A stretch of DNA of 64,000 nt, taken from NCBI GenBank assembly GCA_905147135.1, contig LR990061.1, positions 9,834,026 through 9,898,025 of the forward strand. Reading direction: 5' to 3'. The stretch is from Blastobasis lacticolella. Lineage: Eukaryota; Arthropoda; Insecta; Lepidoptera; Blastobasidae. The position numbers and the translations under genes were made by a program. Positions 23,563-34,811 of the stretch are shown piece after piece (positions within the stretch are counted from its first letter, which is position 1; every line of letters starts with the position of its first letter). Under the pieces are notes generated by a model. The model was not told where the DNA came from. It searched no databases and worked only from the letters and a program-made list of their open reading frames with translations.

Positions 23563-23691
23563 GTAATGAATACTTAATTTGGTGGTTTTATGCGAGTGCA
23601 CATTTTAATAACAATGCCGCGTCCTAGAAGATCTAATCTTTCCCAGCAAAGCCGTAATGCAATTAGGCAACGGAATATCGCGAGTCAATTA

Positions 23692-23810
23692 GTGTAGGGT
23701 AGGTGTAGGGTAGGTGTAGGGTAGGGGTAGGTGTAGGGTAGGTGTAGGGTAGGTGTAGGGTAGGTGTAGGGTAGGTGTAGGGTAGGTGTAGGGTAAGTGT
23801 ACGGTAGGTG
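23692..23810. repeat. 11-bp minisatellite, array 2
   Basis: Same unit as array 1 after the second Rep-leader block; ends with the same GTAAGTGTACGG variant. Confidence 0.9.
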
Positions 23811-23937
23811 TAATGAATACTTAATTTGGTGGTTTTATGCGAGTGCACATTTTAATAACAATGCCGCGTCCTAGAAGATCTAATCTTTCCCAGCAAAGCC
23901 GTAATGCAATTAGGCAACTTAATATCGCGAGTCAATT

Positions 23938-24286
23938 AGTGTAGGGTAGGTGTAGGGTAGGTGTAGGGTAGGTGTAGGGTAGGTGTAGGGTAGGGGTAGG
24001 TGTAGGGTAGGTGTAGGGTAGGTGTAGGGTAGGGGTAGGTGTAGGGTAGGTGTAGGGTAGGTGTAGGGTAGGTGTAGGGTAGGTGTAGGGTAAGTGTACG
24101 GTAGGTGTACGGTAGGTGTACGGTAGGTGTACGGTAGGTGTACGGTAGGTGTACGGTAGGTGTAGGGTAGGGGTAGGTGTAGGGTAGGTGTAGGGTAGGT
24201 GTAGGGTAGGTGTAGGGTAGGTGTAGGGTAGGTGTAGGGTAGGTGTAGGGTAAGTGTACGGTAGGTGTAGGGTAGGTGTAGGGTTA
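23938..24286. repeat. 11-bp minisatellite, array 3 with GTACGG variant block
   Basis: Same unit; a run of about six GTACGGTAGGT variant units (about 24108-24164) sits in the middle, evidence of local expansion of a variant. Confidence 0.9.
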
Positions 24287-24544
24287 GAACGCTACGCGAA
24301 CGAAGTCGCGCCGGGTCAGCTAGTTCAAATATAAATGCCATTAAATTATCTTTCCAATAAAGATGGTATTACTGATACTATATAACTTTTTCTTTGATTT
24401 ATTTCAATTTAAAGTTCTCGAAAAAACATCCTTTACAATAATTTTTAGCTAAGTCTATAATTAGTAGGTACAATGTATAGTTTGCAATATTAGGTATTAG
24501 GAGGTATTATGGAGGTTAGGTATGGTATTGAATTAGATATGAAT

Positions 24545-25250
24545 GTAGGTGCATGAGGTCGACTTGAGCAATAAGTCCGTCAATGTCCGTCACAGCAGCA
24601 TCAGATGATGACACCCTGAAGCGAATACCTGAGTTAGACATGATATCGTAACAAGCATACAATACCTACATGCCAACAATTTTCGAGGACTCAATCGTTA
24701 GATCCTGATCCAATGAAAATGGAACACACCTGGGGAGACACTTTCCAACGAAAAAATAAATTTCAAATCGGACCACAAGGTGAACATAGGTACTTACCTA
24801 CATAAAATGAATACATATAGTCGAAAATAGAGCCTGTTCCTTCTTTTATTTTTGAAATCTAAGTACTATTATGTAACTAAATTCGACGAAGTGAGTGTTT
24901 CGATGAAATTACCATTCCATACAGAGGTAAAAAAAATTGGATTAAAAGTTTTCGACGAAACAATTTTAAACGAATAAAAATTCGATGAACAAATAAGTAA
25001 GTAAGACCCAGCTCAGAATCCTCTACCTTGCCGATTAACTAACCGATGGGAGGTCTACATAAGCTTATTATCTAGTGGTCGAAGTGCCCGTCCAACGGCC
25101 TCCTAGCTACTTTAATCACTCTACAAATAAATAAAAACAAACACAACACGTAAAAACGTTCCACAGCGGCTGCACTTCCTCTTAAACAGAGTGCACCTTA
25201 CAAATATCCGAGGCCTGCACTTAAAACTCTACGCAGTCCACTACCACCTC
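24545..25250. other. Glass intron, no gene
   Basis: No coding exon or known repeat recognised. Confidence 0.4.
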
Positions 25251-25254
25251 TAGA

Positions 25255-25550
25255 CTTAGCTCATAGTCCATTGTAGGACTTAGGCCATAAACTCTACGCT
25301 TGGTAAGCGGGTTGGAGATCGCAAGGTTGTAAATATAGAAATGGAAAATGCTGCTGCCCATTTTCCAGCCTACGGAGACTCTAGATCTTTTATCTCGAAA
25401 ACATTAGTCGCCTTGAACGACACCCACGGTTGTAAAGGGTTGATGCTATTCTACTCTGCCGGATACCACCCGTCCGTCGCCCGATCAATACGAGACCTCA
25501 AAACCGCCCGTCGCACTACCATGGTCGCTCGACCGTTGCCAATTAGCAGC
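25255..25550 (-). mobile_element. SINE-C copy
   Basis: Diverged copy of the roughly 260-bp retroposon seen complete at 38780-39040 and 61788-62046: shares AGTCCATTGTAGGACTTAGG, GCGGGTTGGAGATCGCA and TTCTACTCTGCCGGA. Confidence 0.75.
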
Positions 25551-25564
25551 AACTTATTGGCGCT

Positions 25565-26000
25565 GTCCTAATTTAGTAGGCTAATAATAATTATTATTAT
25601 TAATCACTTATTTCAGACCATACAAATATTATTTTTAACAGTCCATATTATATTGTGTTAGTTAAATTACTTATAATATATTGTTAAAATCATTACATAA
25701 TTAAACATTCAATTCATAAAACTCATAAAATCATCACAATATCATAATAAAAAATTAATTCAAAAATCACATAAAATATCAAATACGTAAGTAGGCAAAT
25801 AATTAATAAAAATTAAGTCCCAGATGCAACATGGAGTTTAAGCCAGTGTTGCATCATGAAACAGTCCAGTCTGTTTGCCCACATATTTAAGAGGCTGTTA
25901 TGGCTCCCCCGGACACGCTGCAGGATTGACGCAACCCTTTTTCGCATGATAGCGTGAAAACCATCCGTCCTTGCTGCCGCAAACATGCCCGATGCACTAC
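25565..26000 (-). pseudogene. LINE C-terminus and 3' UTR
   Basis: The minus strand encodes GFHAIMRKRVASILQRVRGS then WANRLDCFMMQHW before TAA (25815-25813). This aligns with the C-terminus of the larger LINE at 35552-36655 (IIRKRSASLLSRVRGS, MGHW). The 3' UTR reads GGTCTGAAATAA and ends in TTATTATTATTA, again like the 35.4-kb element. 5'-truncated. Confidence 0.75.
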
Positions 26001-26347
26001 AGTACTAACTACTAATAATACATAGTCCTAACACGGTGTGCCGGAGTCAATGTGTAATGTATGCGAAGTGTTACCAATCAAGCAAGCTATAATTTTGACA
26101 ATTTTCAGCGAGCGAATTCTTCGGGACTGACTCGATGCTTTTATCCGTGCTAAAAGTGGCTACGTATATCAATAATTTTTATTTTTAAATTATTTTTATT
26201 TCGCATTACATTTTCAAAGAGTATAATTAAATGACCTCAAAATTTACAAAATTATAGTATATTCAATTCGTAACATTTCGAGTGTACCCTGTAATGTAGG
26301 ACATCCGCAAATCAGACCACACAAAAAAGTTACAACATAACACTCAC

Positions 26348-26517
26348 TTGTACCCGTTACACGGCGAGAACGGGAACAGCGAGGGCAGCGGGTCGAGCTC
26401 GAGCGCGGGCAGCGAGAAGGAGCCCATTTCCTCGGGCCAGTCCGCCTCCGCGAGCGGCGCGCACGCCACCCCCAGCGCGCTCAGCGATCCGCCATCTTGG
26501 CAGCACTCCGACTCTGG
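26348..26517 (-). CDS. gl: Glass exon with the DPLPSLFPFSPC motif
   Basis: A 170-nt exon, acceptor CCCCCAG, donor GTGAGT, phase 0 start and two bases over at the end. It encodes an acidic tract (EADWPEEMGSF) and LDPLPSLFPFSPC, a short motif I recall from the N-terminal half of Glass. The preceding intron is about 8.3 kb. Exon GC content is about 65 percent. Confidence 0.92.
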
Positions 26518-26749
26518 CTGGGGGGGATGTTTGTCGTTAGGATCCGGTTAAGCGCGCTCCACATGTGGACAGTTCCGCGGGAACACGAGAATGTAGAGGG
26601 AGTATTCGTGTAGTCCCGTGCATGTTTGGCATGTCTCGCCTTTTTCATAGACTATGTAGAGATAGTTTATTGTCGTCTCAATTCGATCGATTTTGTATTT
26701 ATATTTCTAGCGCTTTTTCCCGTAACAGGTTCGGGGTACACTTGACCTT

Positions 26750-26810
26750 GATCCAGGATATTAGTAGATCAAGTAATTACAGTAGAGAAGCTGCCATCAC
26801 CTCTGTGACC
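26750..26810 (-). mobile_element. SINE-B fragment
   Basis: Short reverse match to the middle of SINE-B (TGATCCAGGAT, CAGTAGAGAAGCTGCCATC). Confidence 0.5.
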
Positions 26811-27059
26811 CCGTTTACAGTAGATTACCGATATTACACCGATGAATCGATAAAATGTCGCGCGTTTTGACACCACCACATCCCTAATAGGCGAGAATGT
26901 AGAGGGTCCACCAAAGTCCCGGCAAAAGTTTCGCCGGAAGTTTCGGCGAACATGTGGAGCGCGCTTTATATGTCTACCTAGGCCAGGGATGGGGAAATGG
27001 TGGCTTGCGGACTAAGTATGGCTCACGACAAGATTCAATCCGGCCCGCGATTACTTTTT

Positions 27060-27190
27060 TTTTATGTTATTCGGTAGGCAAACAGGTAAGCGGGCCACCT
27101 TCTGGAAAGTGGACACCGCTGCCTATAGACATTAGCAACACAAGTGGTATCGCCAATGCGTTTCCCACCTCTATAACGCATACATATCGT
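27060..27190 (+). mobile_element. Interspersed repeat D
   Basis: GGCAAACAGGTAAGCGGGCC, GGACACCGCTGCCTATAGAC, then AATGCGTTTCCCACCTC. The same family as 59476-59620; probably a LINE or SINE body. Confidence 0.6.
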
Positions 27191-29587
27191 CATCTATATT
27201 AAATGGGCCCGCAATAAACAATATTCAAATATTCTCGCTAACAAAAACACGGTTCTCCAATGTATTCCTTTCAGTTATTAGGAGACCTAATCCAAAGTTG
27301 ACCCGTTATCAAAGCAACTTTGAAGTCAGCAAGGTTTATGCTGCAGAATGCTTCTTCAAAAGTCATCACTAAGGTAAGCTATATGATCGCTCTCAAAATC
27401 GCGAAATCTAGGTAATACAACAATTGGTGAAGGCGAATTCGTAAAGGATTGTTTCTGTGAACAAGTATTTTGAAAATGAAAATGAAAAGGTTTATTTGTT
27501 TTGCATAAAAAAATACAATATAAATAAATTCGACTATTGTCGACCATCAAATTTCTCTCAAAGACTCTATCTATTATTGTCATCAATGAATCTTCGTCAA
27601 AAACAAATTGATCAATAGGACGTTTGACCATTATTTCGAGTACATTTTACGAGTTACTTCAACTGAGTTGAAACCAAATTTAAACGCTTGATATAATGAA
27701 CAGTCAAAATTTCGTCTATCATTTCCCATCTACATACATCGACCTAGGCATACAAACTGCGCAGCAAGCACTTTTTCACCGCATGCAAGCATACAATACC
27801 TACATGCTATCGAACTGTTAAGTCTATTCACACGGGTGGTGCCATATTTGAAACGCACCACTTTTATCGCAAACAGCGTCCGAACAGCGAATGCGCAGCG
27901 TCATCCTACCTAGTCAGTCACCGCGTAGAAACCAAACAGCAAACGCGTAGCGTCCTTCTAGTCACCCCGTAGCATCCGCACAGCCAAACGCACTGCAGCC
28001 GTCTATAATGAGGCTGTACACCGAATAAAATTGGCATCGCGGTAATTGTGGCGCCACATTTGAAACGCACTACACATTCATCGCTCCCATATATGCTTGC
28101 ACCACATTTATTGCTCCCATATATTTGAATATATGGGGGCAATAAGTTTGAAAGTTTGTTAGAGGTCACCGCAGCTTATTTAAAGTTGCAAAGGATATAT
28201 TTATGAGAAATTCGCGAAACCCATTTCGCCTTGTACACGAAGTTACACCAAATTCTACTTTGTATTTGAAACAATGTTATTCGATGGCTACATAAATATT
28301 TAATAAAATTCCACTGGCAATTAAAGAACAGCCTATAAACAAATTTAAAAAGGACTTGTATAAATGACTGTTAAGGATTTTTTAGACTTTAAGGTAGCCT
28401 AAGGTGCATGTTCATTAACGCTGAACAAGTTTGCATGCCTGTTAATACTGGCTGAACATGTGAGAGCCACTGTGTGATGATTATCTTAACATTGTAACCA
28501 TGTTTGAAGCAAATAAATATTCTATTCTATTCTATTCTAATGGGAGCACGCACACCAAAGACATATTTGTAGCAGGTGCATTTCGATTGCTTCCGCGCCA
28601 CACGTTTTCAAGATCGAACGTGTTCGTTTTTATGGCACCACAAGTACCGTGTCGACAACAAATAGCTATCAAAATGAAAGACAACTATTGAATTTTATTA
28701 ATTTTATTGCGGAGGTTAAAAAATCCTTATTTAAATAGTCATACTTCGTGATACAGCAATCCCCTTGTTGCTGTATCACTGAGTGGTGTTACGGAAAGTT
28801 ACGGAACTAAACTTTTTTTTATTTCTTTTTTTTATTAACTAGCCAGGCATTTGATTGGCGAAAAATTCAACGATAGGCGTAAGTAGATACTTTCCTACCT
28901 ACCCAAAAACGCCACAATTACCGCGAAACAAATCGCATATGATCTGGAAAACAATGTGGACCCGGGGCGTATCTACTATTACTTATAGAGCTAACAGAGT
29001 CGTAGCTATGGGGTTTATAGATGACGCATGACGCGTAAATATTATTGCGCCACAATTACCGCGATACAAATGTATGCTCCGTGTGTAGCCTAACTAAATG
29101 CACGCAACATTTACGACGCTTCGTACCACATTTTACTTTGAATAAAATGTATATGCACACTTGACACACAGTGGTGGCATAGTTTCCCTCGCAGATTTCC
29201 TAAAAGACATAATTCCGGTCTTAGGCCAGATAAGTTGCGTAATCCGCTTGTTGCTGTATTCACTGAGTACCTATATGGATTATCTTCGTCTTCGTATAGG
29301 ATTTATTTTCAATCTCCGCATTAAATTTAAAATCAATATTTAATATTAAATTCAATTTTGATAGCTATTTGTTGTCGACATGATACTGATGATAACGAGC
29401 TCCATAAAAACAGAACACGTTCGATCTTGAAAACGTGTGGCGCGGAAGCCGCCTCGCCACAAATTGTACCCGCTACAATTGTGTGTTTCATGTACGTGCT
29501 CCCATTCATATATTAAGAGGCAATCAATATGGTGTATTTCAAATGTGATGCCACAATTACCGCGATACAAATCGCATCTGAAAAACA

Positions 29588-30330
29588 ATGAAGAACCGGG
29601 GCGTACTGTTGTTCATTGAGCTATTCAACAAAGTCGTAGCTACAGGGCTTATACATGACGGATGGCGCGTAAATATTATTGCGCCAATCTATAAAGGAAA
29701 GGCATTTGTGCAAAAGTGCAGCAACTATCGAGGTATCAAACTTATGATCCACACAATGAAGCTTTATGAACCAATTATAGATCAAAGACTTCGCCAGTAC
29801 GTTCCAGTAGTTAGTAGTTCGATTACCAATACGGCTTCATGCCGGACTGCAGCACGATGTATCCGATCTTTGTCCTCAGAGTCCTTAAGTAGGAACAAAC
29901 TTCTGTATTTCGCATGTCTCGACCTGCAGAGGGCTTTCGACAATGTCCCAGATAGTCTGGGGGGCTCTTAGAACAAAGTCTGCGCCCGAGCCGTAAATTG
30001 GGATTATCTAGGCCATGTACGCCAACACTGAAGTCGTTAAAACTATCGTAGGCAATACTAATCTCTTCCCGATTACTGTAGGTATTCGTTCATTTGGATC
30101 CTGTCCTGAGCCCTGACTTGTTTTGTGTTGTGCTTGATGCCCACTCTGTTTAAATTCTGGACACGCCTCCATAGCTTATGAAATACGCTGATGACATCGC
30201 GCTGGTGTTTATCATCGCGCAAGTTTAGGCAGAATCTTGAGACCAGGGTAAACACGTGGAACGATTTCTTAGAAAACGCTGGTTTAAAGCTGAACGTCGC
30301 CAAAACATGGTTGACTGCAGCACGGCTATT
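29588..30330 (+). pseudogene. RTE-type reverse-transcriptase fragment
   Basis: Encodes NIIAPIYKGKAFVQKCSNYR, GIKLMIHTMKLYE and CLDLQRAFDNVPDSL. Farther on, in another frame, comes KYADDIALVF, the catalytic box. The motif spacing and wording match RTE/BovB-like elements. Broken by frameshifts and stops. Confidence 0.8.
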
Positions 30331-30459
30331 AAAACTATCAGTCAGGGAAGGAAGCTGTCAACAAATACATTCAAATACCTCCGTGCTGCATGAGTCCGGT
30401 GATATTAGCCCAAGTCCCGAATCTCTGCGGCTTGGATGTATGTGACTTTAAAATCCCGA

Positions 30460-31284
30460 TCAACCTCAAGTGGTTAATGTACAAAAGCATAAGCGGCCTT
30501 AGGCCGGGCGGCAGGTACTTTCGACAGGACAATTCCGATTTTAATGAAATTTTGGGAGTTTGTTCGGGAATAGTGTGGGATGTGTAATTTAATTTTTCGA
30601 CCTCAAGGAGGGTGGCCGAAAAACTTCGAAATTTTTGTCGTTTTTCAGTTTTTTGCTTATAATGCAAAAACGGTGGCCTATAGCAATAAATGCTCTAACA
30701 CTAAGGTAATCTCCAAGAGCTAAAATACCATGAAAATATTAACAATTAGTAGTAGATTTTTTAAAAATCTTTCCATAGATATACGATAGCCAAGCTTGCG
30801 CTACGTGACAAATCAATACCTAAAGAATTTTACGAACCTCCTAACATTTTGTTGGAAATTCAGAAACAGAATATAAACAAATTTATGCGTGTGAAAATTG
30901 ATTGGTTTGAGTGTAGTGCCCTTCTTTTGAGACGTTGTCACCAAAGGGTGCAAAAAGTTAATAGCAGAAGCTATAATATTAGCTATAATAATACCTAAAT
31001 AAAAAAAAATATCTAAAACCCGTTATTTTAATTACAATTTTTTTAAAAGCAAACTCAGGAGATGTAAAGTCCACCAAAGCGATGTAGTATTCAGATAAAA
31101 TTCACAACGGTGCGGCATAGCGCAAAAAAATGTAACTATTGAGTTGCCGTGCGTGGCTAAATGTAACTATCGAATTATCGGTACAAAACTCCATAGTTAG
31201 ATTTTGATCCGATCTCTGATTGGTAAAAAACTCCGTAGTTAGATTTTGCTTATAAGCTGCCCGGTGTGCGGCCGGCCTTATGTA
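30460..31284. other. Glass intron, no gene
   Basis: AT-rich; no coding exon recognised. Confidence 0.4.
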
Positions 31285-32065
31285 GCGCCACAATTACCGC
31301 GATATAAATGTATGATCGGTGTGCGCTCTGACGTATGCAAGCAACTTTTACGACGCTTCGTACCACATTTAACTTAGAAACAAATGTATCGTTACTGTGA
31401 CACTTGACACAGTGGTAGCGTAGCTTAGCTGACAGAATGTCGACATCGCCCGACGATACAGATTTCCTAATGTGACAAATAATGAGAAAAAAGACGTTAT
31501 TGGGCCCATCCTGTTAATCAAAATTGCACAGATTACGGTAAATTCAAAATTCCGGACTTAGAACAGATAAGTTCTGTAATCCGCCGCAATCCGCTTGTTG
31601 CTGTATTCACTGAGTGCATGATTAGATAATTGAGGATATTTTTCAATGGATGTATGGGTTCTTACATAGCCTCCTTCATCTTACAAGCCATGCTCTAGCA
31701 CGGAACGGCAACGTCGCTGTGAACCGATTTACTCATTGTTTACATGTCAATGTGCGGGAAAATTATGAATTTTATGACGATAAATTAAAAGTATATTGAT
31801 AAATCTGTAAAATAACGCGTTTGTATGGACCATCTACAAAGGTAAATAAAAGTAAATATATGTATAATTGTGCTAAAATTGAATAAATACGATTTTTGAA
31901 AAACAACCCTTGACCATTTCTGTTGTTAGATTTTTACTTATTTAATTAATCAAATTCTGTTTTATAATCGTAATCTTTCTCTAACAGATACAAAGGCGTT
32001 GTTGCATTTGAAAAATGCAAGTAAAATGATGAATAAACCTTAAAAATGGGAAAGAATCTGTGCCG

Positions 32066-32218
32066 ATGTTTTGCTTTCCAAAAGATATAATTCTATTAAA
32101 CAAATGGACTATTGCTATTCCCCAAGCATACTGGAGTCTAAACGAAGGATCTTATGTGTGTAGCAAACATTTTCGCACTGTGAAAGTTATCACGAATACT
32201 TTAAACCACGATATTTGA
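32066..32218 (+). pseudogene. THAP-domain remnant
   Basis: Fifty codons starting MFCFPKDIILLNKW and continuing to SYVCSKHF, then a stop. The FPKD, spaced tryptophan and C-x2-H-F pattern are hallmarks of THAP zinc fingers. The first two zinc-binding cysteines of a complete C2CH site are not visible, so they are lost or lie on another exon. Confidence 0.65.
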
Positions 32219-32391
32219 TTATCCACGACGATGGAATCGTTGAAAAAGTAGGTAGGTACAATAAGTAAGTAAGTAGTTAGTTTTTATATACTTAGGTACT
32301 TAAATAAAACTTTTTAAAATGTATTTTATCTAATATTTAATAAATTGGGTAATATTATGGCTGACAAAGATTATTTTATTTCATAATAGCT

Positions 32392-32632
32392 TGTGGCCGC
32401 GACTGCGTCCACATAAAATTCGACTATAACGTTCCGGACCCGTTCCCGCGGAAATCACAATAAAAATCGGAATAAATTATAGCATATGTGTTATTCGGGG
32501 CTATATGCTATGTAACTGCCAAATTTCATTAAAATCCGTTCAGTAGTTTTTGCGTGAAGAAGTAACAAACATCCATTACGTACAAGACGAAACACACATT
32601 ATTTCGCATTTAAAATATTAGTATAATACAAT
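32392..32632 (+). mobile_element. RTE-like 3' UTR repeat
   Basis: GTTCCGGACCCGTTCCCGCG, then CCAAATTTCATTAAAATCCG, TTCAGTAGTTTTTGCGTGAA, and a terminal CGCATTTAAAATATTAGTAT. This is a widespread insect RTE tail. Confidence 0.7.
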
Positions 32633-32805
32633 TGCAAATACGTAGATAGGTAAATAGTACAGGAATCTATCCAATTTCATAATATCGAACTAATGTATAT
32701 ACTTATTTACATACTTCATCACTTAAATAACTAATAACATTAAACGACGATATTTTAAAGTAATTTTGCGCATGGCTTGTAAGATGAAGGAGGCTATGGT
32801 TCTTA

Positions 32806-33655
32806 TCGTCATTGCATTAGAGCCAAGTGACAGCGTCATACAAGTCACAGTGCATGTCGGACCACTTGACATAACAGCCCACCCCCTTCGGCCAGTTGGC
32901 CTTCGCCTTCCGCCTTACTAGCAGCGCTCCGCCACTGTCTGGGGACACGTTTATTCATCGTCATTGCAAACAGCCGTCTTTTAAATTCCCTGCCGGCACA
33001 GGCATTATAATACTATGGTCTTCTGCAATGACTCATTGCAAAAGAAAACAGTGAGCGATGGTGAACTGTCTTCGTGCGAACGGAGATGGTCATATCCGAT
33101 AAATCGAACTCGGCGATGTAGATCAGGTTCTCAGGGCGACAGATTCTGAGGTAGTCAGTTTCTTATTTAATCGGATTTTGATTATTTCGCTTACCGACGC
33201 AAACTCGCTAGCTTGTCAATCTTAGAATAGACCGCCATCTCACCTGGTGGTAAGTGACTTGCAATAAATTGCAATCTTGAATCTTCTGAGTGAGCTTTCT
33301 CTATCGTCTACCTATGTTTTGCGTCAAAGCTAATAACAAACAATAAAAAAATTAATATTCCTCAAACTTGGTATGGAAGCGTTCATAACAGGCGAAACAA
33401 TCACATTAAAGTGATTGATAGTGTTCAAGTGATAAAACTCTACTAAAGTGGTCGGTACCAACCACAACAATGAAATCTAAATAACTTATCTACTTACACA
33501 GTTACCATCACAATACCAACATTATTCGGCGTTAGTCCCAAGGTTGGCGCCTTTTATTACAATTTAAAAGTCTACTTCTTACACTATAATTCTCTACATA
33601 CATATATGAGACAGTTTTGTCATGTACCTTACATAACAAAATTTCGTTATGTAGT
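32806..33655. other. Glass intron, no gene
   Basis: No exon recognised. A reverse PBS-like motif (AAAGGCGCCAACCTTGGGAC on the minus strand) lies at about 33530-33556, and a short LINE-tail match (CACCTGGTGGTAAGTGACTT) at about 33241. Confidence 0.4.
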
Positions 33656-33659
33656 TGGC

Positions 33660-34015
33660 CGTTGAGCGTCGGTAGTCCAGTGGTTTAAGTATCCGACTCG
33701 CAAGCCAGAGGTTTCGGGTTCGAATCCCACTGCGGCCATGTACCAATGACTCCTTTCTGAATTATGTTCATCAGTTATGCTAACTGATGCTCTTACGGCG
33801 AGGGAAAATATCATGATGAAACCTGCTGCATATTCAGTCGACTGAATGTATAACCGTGATCCAATCTGGTCAGGTTCCACTGGTAGCAGGGTCACAAAGT
33901 TCCGACGGCAGTCGCTCCACTGTAATTATATGTTTTGCCAAATCCTGGAGCATGGTCAAGGCGGCCTATGACCCTCGTACGCGAAAGCACAACCGGGTCA
34001 TTAACGCCAATATTT
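33660..34015 (+). mobile_element. SINE-B, full-length copy
   Basis: tRNA-derived head: A-box region AGTCCAGTGGTTTAAGTATC and B box GGTTCGAATCC (33717-33727). The body contains TGTACCAATGACTC, ATGATGAAACCTGC and CCGGGTCATTAACGCCAA, with a T-rich tail. Also seen at 41763-42115 and in several fragments. Confidence 0.85.
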
Positions 34016-34025
34016 TTTTTTTATC

Positions 34026-34811
34026 TCACATAACAAAACTGTTATGTGAAATGCGTAACAAAACTGACGTGTTTACTCACTCCTTAATAGAATATTATTG
34101 CGCTAAACCTAAGTATACCTAGCACAATTTATGGGGCTCCTATTCCATACTAAGGAGTTTCTTATACTGTACTATTAAGATAGTGTAGTGAATAACCGCG
34201 AAAGTCTTAAAACCTACATGTACTATTATGTGTTTAGATGTACCTATAGGCATAAGCAAATTGTTATTGGACCTCATTTGCTTGACACACATGTAGGTCT
34301 AATATAGGTAATTAGTCTTATATTAAGAGTACTCCGCATAATAGGTAAATCAATCCTATTTCGATTCTGATTCTGCATCTTTATGTCAACTCATTTGAAG
34401 CTTCTCATCTGTACGCTGCCACTACAGATACGTTTTGAAAGAGCTTTATTAATTCAGCATCAGCTCTCTTTCCCTGAATTTGGGCGGATTTTGCTCGGGT
34501 TTTAACAAGACATTCATTGACACCAATTTCGTGTTGTTGTACGTGGGATTACGAAAAGCGGCTCCCCGATTTGTGTTAGATCTTTATTCTTTCTAGAATC
34601 TTATTGGGTGAATTTTTGCATAGCGGCAGATAGATATCGCTGATTGCATAATCAGCAAATACGACATACATTTTCCTGACATTAGCAAACAATAAAAAGG
34701 CCTATAACAACTAAATTATACATCAAAATATAAACTTCCGAAAATTCGAATTTAAAATCGGAACACTCACTTTCCCACCTTTTTTCCACCGTGACAAACA
34801 AAACCACCAAC
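34026..34811. other. Glass intron 1, distal end; no gene
   Basis: No repeat or exon recognised before the glass exon. Confidence 0.4.

Larger units (their letters stand above)
23038..24323 (+). mobile_element. Helitron with triplicated Rep leader and minisatellites
   Basis: Starts TCTATATATATAAAAGAAAG after A at 23037 and ends CAGCTAG before T at 24324. The first 59 bp are duplicated at 23097. The interior contains three copies of a block with the start of a Helitron protein, MPRPRRSNLSQQSRNAIRQR (ATGs at 23312, 23614 and 23861), each followed by an 11-bp minisatellite array. The rest of Rep and helicase is missing, so it is non-autonomous. Confidence 0.9.
22608..24540. repeat. Long inverted repeat (foldback MITE) split by a Helitron
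   Basis: The left arm (about 22608-22842) is repeated in reverse in two pieces: 23014-23037 and 24324 to about 24540. The pieces become contiguous when the Helitron 23038-24323 is removed. Perfect stretches include TCGGCAATGTAGCTGCA (22826) against its complement at 23014. The loop holds a small hairpin (CTTGTGTAGAGA/TCTCTACACAAG near 22851 and 22896). Confidence 0.85.
27830..31620. repeat. Mosaic of diverged repeat modules with GCGCCACAATTACCGCGA
   Basis: The 18-mer GCGCCACAATTACCGCGA or a near copy occurs at 28037 (reverse), 28911, 29047, 29550 and 31285. Longer blocks are shared directly (28908-29045 with 29552-29688; 29040-29280 with 31285-31610) and inversely (28550-28700 with 29345-29500). 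An ATTCT microsatellite lies at 28519-28540. Unclassified, non-coding apart from the RTE fragment. Confidence 0.65.
31665..32798. mobile_element. P-like DNA element with 29-bp TIRs
   Basis: Perfect 29-bp inverted ends at 31665-31693 and 32770-32798 (CATAGCCTCCTTCATCTTAC and nine more bases). GTTCTTA flanks both sides (31658-31664, 32799-32805), a 7-bp target duplication. It contains a THAP-like reading frame (32066-32218), the DNA-binding domain of P-element transposases, but no transposase body. An RTE-like 3' UTR repeat (32392-32632) is nested inside. Confidence 0.85.

Noticed and set aside
17806..24286. Regular repeats considered as CRISPR-like arrays
   Set aside because: Unit is 11 bp with no unique spacers, in a eukaryotic genome and inside Helitrons.
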